In this document: positions 43,209 through 50,292 of the stretch, one piece after another
How positions within the stretch are numbered: the stretch's first letter is position 1
Layout: each line of letters begins with the position of its first letter
Origin: Elusimicrobia bacterium UBA4817
GTDB lineage: Bacteria > Elusimicrobiota > UBA8919
Length of the DNA: 52,951 nt
Direction of reading: 5' to 3'
Assembly (NCBI GenBank): GCA_002402375.1
Contig: DHFT01000038.1
Location: 1 to 52,951, forward strand
Position numbers and translations under genes: made by a program
The notes under the pieces: generated by a model
Database searches by the model: none
The model's input: only the letters and a program-made list of their open reading frames with translations
What the model was told of the DNA's origin: nothing

Positions 43209-44316
43209 TCAAGGTGTTTTTTTGGTTTTGTGAGAGAGATATGCGTGAATGAATTTATCAATGTCGCCGTCCATAACTTTTTGGACGTTTCCGGTTTCAA
43301 ATCCGGTTCTGTGGTCTTTTACCAACTGGTAAGGCATAAAAACATAACTTCTAATCTGGCTGCCCCATGCGATAGAACCTTTTTCATCATAATGTTTTTC
43401 CACTTTCGCCCGCTTTTTTTCCTGTTCAAGTTCGTAAAGTTTTGCTTTTAATAATTTCATCGCGGTATTTTTATTTTTAAATTGGGAACGCTCATTTTGT
43501 GATTGCACCACTATACCCGAAGGATTGTGTGTAATGCGGACGGCGGAATCCGTTTTTTGGAGATACTGTCCGCCGTGACCTCCCGCTCTGTAAGTATCAA
43601 TACGCAGGTCACTTTCATCAATTTTTATTTCAATGTCGTCCTCAATTTCAGGAATTACATCAACTGACGCAAATGATGTGTGTCTTCTTTTGTTGGCGTC
43701 AAACGGGGATATTCTCACCAAACGGTGGACGCCTATTTCCGATTTAAGATACCCGTAAGCGTATTCACCTTTGACGATAAATGTTATTGATTTTATTCCT
43801 GCTTCGTCGCCGGCAAGTGAATCAACAATTTCCGTTTTGAAATTTTTTCTTTCCGCCCACCGCAGATACAGACGCAAAAGCATATCCGCCCAGTCGCACG
43901 CTTCGGTCCCGCCAGCGCCGGAATGGATTGAAACAATGGCACCGTTTTTGTCAAACTCGCCGGAAAGTTTCAACTGCAAATCCATTTCCGAAATTGTTTC
44001 TTCTATTTTATCAAGAGTTTTTTCAAGAGCGGGATGCATTGATTCGTCGTTTTCCGTCTCCAAAATAGAAAGCAGTTCCGAGGTCTCGGCAAGTTCTTTT
44101 GTTATATTTTGATATTTATTGATTTGTGATTTTAGCGAGTTAAGGTGCTGCATCGTTTTTTGGGCTTCGGCGGGGTTGTTCCAGAAATTCGCATCGGCGG
44201 CAGTTTTTTCAATTTCTGATATCTGTTTGGTTTTGTGTTCTATGTCAAAGATACCTCCCGAGGTCGTCCGTTTTTTGTAATAATTTTTTTGTTTTTTCTT
44301 TTAGTTCCGGTAACAT
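43209..44316 (-). CDS. prfB: Peptide chain release factor 2, with programmed +1 frameshift
   Basis: RF2 ends translation at UGA and UAA. The anticodon-like SPF tripeptide is in RISPFDANKRRHTSFASV and the peptide-release GGQ in RAGGHGGQYLQKTDSAVRIT (with H before GGQ in place of A). The gene has two frames. Translation starts at an ATG (44314-44316) and meets an in-frame UGA at codon 24 (44245-44247) in the site CTTTGAC. A +1 shift there joins frame two, giving about 368 residues, the normal length. The frame-two part alone from its first ATG (44153) would lack the N-terminus. The shift lets RF2 regulate itself: low RF2 means slow termination at the UGA and more shifting. Confidence 0.93.
44244..44259 (-). 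promoter_or_regulatory. RF2 programmed frameshift signal
   Basis: On the minus strand GGGAGG (rRNA-pairing stimulator, 44254-44259) is followed three bases later by CTTTGAC (44244-44250). This is the arrangement known from E. coli prfB, where an internal Shine-Dalgarno-like site pushes the ribosome forward at CUU-UGA-C. Confidence 0.9.
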
Positions 44317-44324
44317 TTTTATTT

Positions 44325-44393
44325 AACCGCAGATATACACAAATTGGCGCAGATAAAATCATTCTCTAAGTTCATCCGTGTTCATCTGTGGTT
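44325..44393. repeat. Dispersed AACCGCAGAT/ATCTGTGGTT inverted repeat
   Basis: The left arm runs AACCGCAGATATACACAAAT and the right arm TTCATCCGTGTTCATCTGTGG. It is the same family as the outer element at 31409-31545 but has no second element inside. It lies just before the prfB start. Confidence 0.72.
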
Positions 44394-44401
44394 CCAGTTT
44401 T

Positions 44402-45619
44402 TTATTTCAGTAAATCAAGTATGTTTATATTCTTAAAATCGGCGAATTTGTCAAAGTCCCCTTCTTTATCCTCGTATTTTTCCCTGATAGCATTTACTTC
44501 ATTCATATTTGAAAGAAAAACATCCAAAATTTTTTCGTCAAAGTGATTGCCGCTTCCCTCTTTAAGAATGCCTATTACTTTATCGTCGGAAAACGGCTCT
44601 TTGTAACATCTTCTTGAAGAGAGTGCGTCATAGACATCCGCAAGTGCCACGATTTTACCTTCAATGGGAATTTGGTCTCCTTTGAGTTTCAGCGGATAGC
44701 CGGTGCCGTTCACTTTTTCGTGATGGGTTAAAGCGATAATCCTTGATTTTTTGAGTACTTCCGCGGTCGTATCTTTCAGGACCATAGCGCCTATGACGGT
44801 ATGGCGTTCCATAACCTGTCTTTCTTCGGGAGTAAGTTTTCCGGGTTTTTGTAAAATTGCGTCGGGAATACCTAATTTTCCTATGTCGTGCATCGGCGCC
44901 GCCCAGAAAATCAGTTCCGTTTCTTCGCTTGAAAGCCCGAGATTTTGCGCTATGATTTTAGAATAATGGCTTACCCGTTTTATGTGATTTCCCGTTTCTT
45001 TGTCCCTGTATTCCGCCGCTGCGCTGAGACGGAAAATTGTGTCAAAATGCGCGCTTTTAAGTTCCTCCGTAAGTTTTGCATTCTGAATAGCAACCGCTGC
45101 CTGTGAAGAAAAAGAGGTTGTAATTTTTTCATGCTCGTCGGTAAAAGCAACGATTTTACCGTCGGAAATAGAGTTTATAAGCTGCAACACCCCGATAATT
45201 TTATTGTCGCGGTTAAGCATCGGAATGACGAGCATTGAAACGGTCTTGTAATCGTATTTTTTGTCAAGAGTGGGATTGTAATGAAACTCGGAGTCCTGCG
45301 GAATAGTTTGGACATCGGGTATATTTAACGGCTGACATGTGAGCGCCACATATCCTGAAATGCTCTGCTTGGTTATCGGCATCTCAAAACTTTTGAAAAT
45401 TTCCCGCGTCTTTTTTTCACCCCATCTTTTGAAATATGTATTTGAACGGCTGGTCTTAAAAATAAGTTTGTCACCCTCAACAAGATAAATTGAGCCGCTG
45501 TCGGCGTTGGTCAGTTTTTGGGCTTCGGACAAAATCATATCCAAAAGTTTGTCCAAATCGTGAACACTGGATAGCGCAATGCCTATATTTAACAGTTCCT
45601 TAAAACCGTCGGTTAACAT
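44402..45619 (-). CDS. GAF/HD-GYP cyclic-di-GMP phosphodiesterase-like regulator
   Basis: A 405-residue cytosolic signalling protein. An N-terminal GAF sensor (about 5-180, with ADSGSIYLVEGDKLIFK) is joined to an HD-GYP domain that normally breaks cyclic di-GMP. The metal histidines HDIGK (244-248) and HH (299-300), the GYP triad GTGYP and the ADVYDAL helix are present. The usual HHE-x2-DG-x-GYP reads HHEKVNGTGYP, with Asn for the Asp before Gly; activity may still be retained. It lies two bases after lnt. What the GAF domain senses is unknown. Confidence 0.9.
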   Translation of the reverse strand: MLTDGFKELLNIGIALSSVHDLDKLLDMILSEAQKLTNADSGSIYLVEGDKLIFKTSRSNTYFKRWGEKKTREIFKSFEMPITKQSISGYVALTCQPLNIPDVQTIPQDSEFHYNPTLDKKYDYKTVSMLVIPMLNRDNKIIGVLQLINSISDGKIVAFTDEHEKITTSFSSQAAVAIQNAKLTEELKSAHFDTIFRLSAAAEYRDKETGNHIKRVSHYSKIIAQNLGLSSEETELIFWAAPMHDIGKLGIPDAILQKPGKLTPEERQVMERHTVIGAMVLKDTTAEVLKKSRIIALTHHEKVNGTGYPLKLKGDQIPIEGKIVALADVYDALSSRRCYKEPFSDDKVIGILKEGSGNHFDEKILDVFLSNMNEVNAIREKYEDKEGDFDKFADFKNINILDLLK

Positions 45620-45621
45620 AG

Positions 45622-47085
45622 TTATAATCTATCAAATTTTTTTCTAAATGTCAAAAGAATTATTGAAATTATAAGACATAAATATGCAAAAACGTCGCCG
45701 AATTTTGTATAGAAAGTTAATTCTTGCAAATGCTGAATTTTGTCTGTTAAAACAGTTGTTGTAAAAATTTCTGTTTTTGATTGTATTCTGCCCGCGGGGT
45801 CAATGAAACCGGAAACGCCCGTGTTTGCCGCACGGACGACAAATCGCCTGTTTTCTACCGTCCTGAAAACATTCATAGTAAAATGTTGATATGGAGCGGA
45901 TGTTTTCAGATACCATGCATCGTTTGTTAAATTGACAATAATTTCCGCACCGTTTTTGACTGATTTTCTTATTTCATTCGGAAAAATTGCTTCAAAACAG
46001 ATATTTACTCCGAGTTTCCCTGCCGATGAATTTATAACATTATATTTTTCGCCGGGAAAAAATTCTCCGATTTCATTAACCACTTTTATAAATCTACTTA
46101 AAAAATTTCTTAAGGGCATATACTCGCCAAACGGAACAAGATGGTTTTTTGAGTATTCATCCGTAATTTTACCGTCGGAAGATACCAAAAATGCCGAGTT
46201 ATAAAGTTTTTCGTTTTTATAATCGGTTGAAGAAACAAGATGCTGTGTTTTTGTTTTTTGGGCGAGTTGTGAAATCCAATCGTAATATTTTTTTTCAATT
46301 TTCAAATATCCCGGAATTGCCGACTCAGGCCAAACGATTAAATCAGATGCAACGGATGATGGCCGGCCGGCAAGTTCGGTGTAGGTATCAATTATTTCCC
46401 GTTCGTATTTTTCATCCCATTTTTTGTACTGGTCTATGTTGCCCTGAAGGATAGAAATGCTGTAAGTGGTAAGTGGTAAGTGGTAAGTGGTAAGTTTGTA
46501 AAAACCGAAAATTAAACAGATTAAAATCAATAAAAAACCGGTAGCCGCACCCTTAAATGTGCGCTTTTTGATAATTTTTACAATTGTCAGATTAACAAGA
46601 ATGATTAAAAAAGACACACCATAAACACCTGTGAATTCGGAGATTTGTATTATCGGCAAAAAATTCCATTGCGAATATCCGAGCAGTGCCCACGGAAATC
46701 CGGTAAATAAATGAGTGCGGATAAATTCCAGAGAAACCCAGAAAAAGGCAGCGAATAGCGAATAGCGAATAGCGAATAGCGAATAGAAAAAACAGAAAAG
46801 ACCATAATACAAAGCAAGATAAAAAGAGAGTAAAAGCAAAACAGAGATACCGATAATTTTAGGTTCGCCGGCTGCGGAAAAAGTCGGAACAAGCCAATAT
46901 AAAATTCCCAAGTATGCAACAAGTCCTGTAATAGTTCCGTATAAAAATGAATTTAGCGGTTTTTCATTCTGGATTGCCAAAAAAAGCGGAACGAGTGAAA
47001 TCCACGCCAGAAACCAAAACGATGTTTTGGGAAATGACAGAATTATCAATATTGCGGACAAAACACACAAAAATATTTTTTTCAT
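45622..47085 (-). CDS. lnt: Apolipoprotein N-acyltransferase (Lnt)
   Basis: Lnt adds the third acyl chain to lipoproteins at the outer face of the inner membrane. A membrane half of about six helices (residues 1-195) precedes a nitrilase-like domain with Glu in IVWPESAIPG, Lys in KNHLVPFGEYMP and Cys in KLGVNICFEAIFPNE, the catalytic triad. A last helix follows (FAYLCLIISIILLTF). Length (487) is normal. Two heptanucleotide tandem repeats lie inside the gene: one encodes part of a membrane helix (YSLFAIRYSLFAAF) and the other the linker before the catalytic domain (TTYHLPLTTYS). It starts at the end of nadE. Confidence 0.95.
   Translation of the reverse strand: MKKIFLCVLSAILIILSFPKTSFWFLAWISLVPLFLAIQNEKPLNSFLYGTITGLVAYLGILYWLVPTFSAAGEPKIIGISVLLLLSFYLALYYGLFCFFYSLFAIRYSLFAAFFWVSLEFIRTHLFTGFPWALLGYSQWNFLPIIQISEFTGVYGVSFLIILVNLTIVKIIKKRTFKGAATGFLLILICLIFGFYKLTTYHLPLTTYSISILQGNIDQYKKWDEKYEREIIDTYTELAGRPSSVASDLIVWPESAIPGYLKIEKKYYDWISQLAQKTKTQHLVSSTDYKNEKLYNSAFLVSSDGKITDEYSKNHLVPFGEYMPLRNFLSRFIKVVNEIGEFFPGEKYNVINSSAGKLGVNICFEAIFPNEIRKSVKNGAEIIVNLTNDAWYLKTSAPYQHFTMNVFRTVENRRFVVRAANTGVSGFIDPAGRIQSKTEIFTTTVLTDKIQHLQELTFYTKFGDVFAYLCLIISIILLTFRKKFDRL
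46464..46491. repeat. Heptanucleotide tandem repeat (AAGTGGT) in lnt
   Basis: Four perfect AAGTGGT units encode the TTYHLPLTTY region between the membrane and nitrilase domains. Copy-number change by one unit would shift the frame before the catalytic domain. Confidence 0.88.
46750..46784. repeat. Heptanucleotide tandem repeat (AGCGAAT) in lnt
   Basis: Five perfect AGCGAAT units encode LFAIRYSLFA-type residues in a membrane helix (about residues 101-112). Slippage by one unit would shift the frame. Confidence 0.9.
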
Positions 47086-47793
47086 TTATTGACCTTTGAA
47101 GAAAATTTCAGGCAAGGAAAGTTTGTGTTTTGCAGCGTCGGTTAAGTTTTTTAATTTTTGCGTCTGCTTTTTATTTTTCAGTCGGTATTCCAATTCGTCG
47201 TAGGTCATTCCTATTTCGCCTTCGTCGGTCTGCCCCGCCCAAAGTCCGGCAGTAGGCGGTTTTGTTATTATTTCTTCCGGGACTTTAAGATATTTTGCCA
47301 ACCCGCAAACTTCGGATTTATAAAGGTCGCCAATTGGAAGAATGTCAACTCCGCCGTCTCCGTATTTTGTAAAATAACCGATTGAAAGTTCGGACTTGTT
47401 TCCCGTTCCCGCAACAATGTAATTTAATTTGTTGGCAAAATAATAAAGCGTAAGCATTCGCAGACGAGGTTTAAGATTTGCCCGTGCGAGTTTATTTGCC
47501 GTCGGTAAAATCCCGGTTAAATTTTCATAAATTTTTGTAAGGTCAATCGTCTCTGTTTTTAGTCTGAATTTTTTTGCAACTTTTCTTGCATCCGTAATAT
47601 CGGTTTTTTGTGATTGACAGGGAAGAATTAAGCAAAGAACATTTTTTGTGCCGACTGCTTTTTTACACAGAACCGAAACAACTGCCGAATCAACACCACC
47701 TGAAAGCCCGACAACAAATCCTGATTTTTTTGCCGACTTTAATTTTGTTTTTAACCATACAATAATTTTTTTCTCAAAAAGTTCGCAATTCAT
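47086..47793 (-). CDS. nadE: Ammonia-dependent NAD synthetase
   Basis: NadE makes NAD from nicotinate adenine dinucleotide, ATP and ammonia. The PP-loop SGGVDSAVVSVLCKKA is near the start, followed by the conserved AGTGNKSELSIGYFTKYGDG and GLWAGQTDEGEIGMTYDELE segments. At 235 residues it is the short form without a glutaminase domain, so it depends on free ammonia. The start chosen (the second Met) gives an ATGA overlap with yjbQ; a Met five codons upstream is possible. It abuts lnt. Confidence 0.93.
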   Translation of the reverse strand: MNCELFEKKIIVWLKTKLKSAKKSGFVVGLSGGVDSAVVSVLCKKAVGTKNVLCLILPCQSQKTDITDARKVAKKFRLKTETIDLTKIYENLTGILPTANKLARANLKPRLRMLTLYYFANKLNYIVAGTGNKSELSIGYFTKYGDGGVDILPIGDLYKSEVCGLAKYLKVPEEIITKPPTAGLWAGQTDEGEIGMTYDELEYRLKNKKQTQKLKNLTDAAKHKLSLPEIFFKGQ

Positions 47794-48185
47794 AAAAATT
47801 TTATCCAAATTTCCCTTTTTCTCGGACCGTCAAATTCGCAGAAATAAATTCCCTGCCAAGTGCCTAATTGTAGTTTTCCGTTTTCAACGATTACCGAGAC
47901 CGACGAGCCAATCAAAGATGCCTTTATGTGTGCGGCAGAGTTGCCTTCGGAATGTCTGTATCCCGGATCGTTCGTCGGAATTTTTTTGTCAAGCATCATC
48001 AAAATATCTTGAACAACATCAGGGTCGGCATTTTCATTTATGGTCACGCCCGCCGTCGTATGAGGAACAAAAACAACGCAAATACCGTCTGAAATTTCCG
48101 ATTGTGAAACTTTTTTCTGAACCTGTGATGTAATATCAACAAGTTCAGCATTTTGATGCGTGCTTAATTCAATTTTAGAAAACAT
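47790..48185 (-). CDS. yjbQ: YjbQ/UPF0047-family protein
   Basis: A 131-residue member of the YjbQ (UPF0047) family, reported to have weak thiamine-phosphate synthase activity; its main role is unclear. The family signature GICVVFVPHTTAGVTINENA, with DPDVVQDILMMLDKKIP, is followed by the histidine segment YRHSEGNSAAHIKASLIGSS and WQGIYFCEFDGPRKREIWI near the end. GGAAGG lies upstream of the ATG and fixes the start. It overlaps nadE at ATGA, and its first codons overlap the end of the DUF1016 fragment. Confidence 0.9.
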   Translation of the reverse strand: MFSKIELSTHQNAELVDITSQVQKKVSQSEISDGICVVFVPHTTAGVTINENADPDVVQDILMMLDKKIPTNDPGYRHSEGNSAAHIKASLIGSSVSVIVENGKLQLGTWQGIYFCEFDGPRKREIWIKFL

Positions 48186-48622
48186 TTATTCCTTCCCGAT
48201 TGTTCTTTCCCTATCTTTTGACCAAGCAGAAAATATTCATGTAATTTCTTTTGAAGCACCTGCTTCGGGATTAATTTTGTTTTGGACATAATATGCAGAT
48301 GGCTTGACCATCCCAATTCTCTCAACAGTGTTGAGAGTTTTGAATATTGACGGTAGGTTTCATAAAACTGTTTCATTCGCCATAAATTTTGGGCGGAATA
48401 ACCGCTTGAGTCAGGCAATGTTTTTTGAAGGTGAACTGCAAGGTTAGAAACAACGCTTTTCCCCCATTCTTCGTTCTCAATTCTTCTGCTGATATATACC
48501 CCGATGTTCCAATAGAGTTCTATAAGTTCTTTGTTAACATTCTTGATAGCATTAAAATGAGCTTTGCGTATCAGTTGGACAACTTCCGCAAAATGAACAC
48601 TAAATTGTTTTGAAAGTTTCAT
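48164..48622 (-). pseudogene. Truncated DUF1016 (YhcG-type) nuclease gene
   Basis: The N-terminal DUF1016 domain is recognisable: VQLIRKAHFNAIKNVNKELI, ELYWNIGVYISRRIENEEWG and LPDSSGYSAQNLWRMKQFYE. Full YhcG-type proteins (about 340 residues) continue into a PD-(D/E)XK nuclease domain, but here similarity ends after LGWSSHLHIMSKTK (about residue 115). The last 38 residues look unrelated and run into the yjbQ start. The nuclease part is missing, so it is probably a non-functional remnant. A short open frame ends at its start codon (TAATG), perhaps the tail of a former partner gene. Confidence 0.7.
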
Positions 48623-48785
48623 TACAACGCTCCTTGCATCGTGCCGTCCAATTTATTTAATTGTTCTTTAAGTTTATATTTTGCCAATGCTGCTTTTACC
48701 GTCTCCTGCCTCTCATTGCGAACCCTTTGCTTGTCATTGTGAGCGATAGCGAAACAATCTGTGTTACTCAGTCGCTGTTAATTAC
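48623..48785. other. Decayed region with a CATTGCGA/CATTGTGAGCGA-type repeat
   Basis: Minus strand, no complete gene. A frame ending KLKEQLNKLDGTMQGAL stops at the DUF1016 start and lacks a credible start codon, so it looks like the tail of a lost gene. GTCATTGTGAGCGATAGCGA with AACAATCTGTG is a copy of a dispersed palindromic element common in many bacterial genomes. Confidence 0.5.
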
Positions 48786-48796
48786 CTCCGTCCCCA

Positions 48797-49084
48797 TTAA
48801 CCATTAACGTTCCCATTAAAGCATTGGTGGTCAACTTTTTCAATTTTAACTTCATACCCTTTATCTTTTAGTTTCTTGTGATAATTTTTCTGCTCTCTAT
48901 GAACTTTGTGCTTTTGTCCTTTCACTTCTATAAAAAATTCAATTTTTTTATCTTTGAGAATAATTAAATCTGGAAAACCCGTATCACCAATTCTTAATAC
49001 TTCATAACCTTGTCTTTCATATTTTGCAGCTACTTTTTTTTCATTTACTTGCCCCATTTGAAAAATATTCTTACCTCTTGACAT
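48797..49084 (-). CDS. Small VRR-NUC-like nuclease
   Basis: A 95-residue protein with a PD-(D/E)XK core of the VRR-NUC type: GFPDLIILKDKKIEFFIEVK supplies the Asp and the E-V-K, and HKVHREQKNYHKKLKDKGYE continues the fold. Stand-alone VRR-NUC proteins are often phage or mobile-element nucleases that cut branched DNA. The C-terminal FNGNVNG is encoded by a short duplicated stretch (TTAATGGGAACG/TTAATGGGGACG). It lies beside a decayed gene patch, which suits accessory DNA. Substrate not predictable. Confidence 0.75.
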   Translation of the reverse strand: MSRGKNIFQMGQVNEKKVAAKYERQGYEVLRIGDTGFPDLIILKDKKIEFFIEVKGQKHKVHREQKNYHKKLKDKGYEVKIEKVDHQCFNGNVNG

Positions 49085-49153
49085 TTTTATACCTCTTTTA
49101 TTACTGAGATTTACTAAGAACTGAAAATTTACTAAATGTGTTGTATAATTTTT

Positions 49154-50224
49154 TTAATAGCGTAATGTAGGAACTGGAAATCCTAAGTCAAGAAAATCGT
49201 TTTTTATAGCAAGATCCCGCCACGCAGAATATCCAAATTTATCTGCGTATTCCCAACAAAGATCATTATATTTTTTGAGTGCTGGTTGATAAACTTCCAG
49301 AGCCCATTTCCGGTATTCTGTCCGCTCAAAGGCAATATCTTCGCTTAATGTTTGATATTTTATTTTATATGCCCATTCTATGTTTATAGATTTATAGGTT
49401 TTAACCAACAATGCCGTTTTAATTAGATCATTTGGTAGTTTTTTAATTCTTATTTTTTCCCTTTCTTCTGTCAAGACTTTTTTAATAATAATTTGTTTTT
49501 TGTAAAAAGCACTACTAAATTTTTCTCGTTTAATAACAATTTTGCCAATATCGTTAATTGATACATCTTTTGACACTATTTCAAAATATTCTTCTTTGGC
49601 ATTGTGCGTTATGTTTTTTCTCAATTGAATAAAAAAGTCTTTTCGACTCATTCGACTAACTTGTAAATTTTTATTGTTGTCATAATAAAAGGAAAAGGAA
49701 TATTCTGACCAAATCGGATTGAGAATATTCAGTTCACCATCTATTTCCTGATAAATTTTGTTAATCTGACTTAATATTTCTTTAGTGGACTTAACTACGA
49801 AGTAGCTTTCCCAAAAACGTGTTTGAGATTTTTCTTCTTGCTCTTTATCTTTAATTATTCTATCATCAAAAATAAAAAATATTTTTTCCCCTTCCCGATA
49901 TCCGTGTAAATTAATGAAGAACCAATTTTCTCCATTAGTAATAAATTTTTCTTCAAGATTTGTTGAATAATTTTTTTCTTTAATATATTGCTTATCCTTT
50001 CTAACAATAAAAACAATAAAATAAGGAGTATTCTCATCTAACCCTATGCCGCCTTCAAGTTGTATACTTAAAAAACCTGAAATATCACCAATTTCGTTAC
50101 AATAAGTCATATTTTTTAAGATCTTTTGATATTCAACTGGAACTTGTGGAATCGTTGAACAACCGATTGCAAGTAACAGATAAAACACAATACTAATAAA
50201 CAAAACCTGACTTGAAATTTTCAT
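49154..50224 (-). CDS. Hypothetical lipoprotein
   Basis: A 356-residue lipoprotein of no recognised family. The N-terminus SSQVLFISIVFYLLLAIGCS has a hydrophobic core and a lipobox (L-A-I-G-C, lipidated Cys22). The mature protein is mixed alpha/beta with many charged residues; WEYADKFGYSAWRDLAIKN lies near the C-terminus. There is no repeat and no enzyme motif. The processing machinery it needs (Lnt, LolCD) is in this window. It is downstream of secA with a hairpin between, so it is probably a separate or read-through unit. Confidence 0.75.
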   Translation of the reverse strand: MKISSQVLFISIVFYLLLAIGCSTIPQVPVEYQKILKNMTYCNEIGDISGFLSIQLEGGIGLDENTPYFIVFIVRKDKQYIKEKNYSTNLEEKFITNGENWFFINLHGYREGEKIFFIFDDRIIKDKEQEEKSQTRFWESYFVVKSTKEILSQINKIYQEIDGELNILNPIWSEYSFSFYYDNNKNLQVSRMSRKDFFIQLRKNITHNAKEEYFEIVSKDVSINDIGKIVIKREKFSSAFYKKQIIIKKVLTEEREKIRIKKLPNDLIKTALLVKTYKSINIEWAYKIKYQTLSEDIAFERTEYRKWALEVYQPALKKYNDLCWEYADKFGYSAWRDLAIKNDFLDLGFPVPTLRY

Positions 50225-50257
50225 ATTTTTATGTTTATAGATTCCCGATAAAGCCTG

Positions 50258-50280
50258 TCCCCGAATGTCTTAATCGGGGG
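50258..50280 (-). terminator. Hairpin after secA
   Basis: On the minus strand CCCCGA and TCGGGG enclose TTAAGACAT, 13 bases beyond the secA stop. No T-run follows, and GGGGACAGGC-type hairpins occur as dispersed repeats, so termination is only possible. Confidence 0.35.
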
Positions 50281-50292
50281 ACTGCTTCACAG

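Noticed and set aside
44153..44153. ATG at 44153 as the prfB start
   Set aside because: It would remove about 54 residues of the RF2 N-terminal domain; the frameshift site and upstream ATG restore the normal length.
46464..46784. Tandem arrays as a possible CRISPR
   Set aside because: Units are seven bases with no spacers, lie inside lnt, and there are no cas genes.
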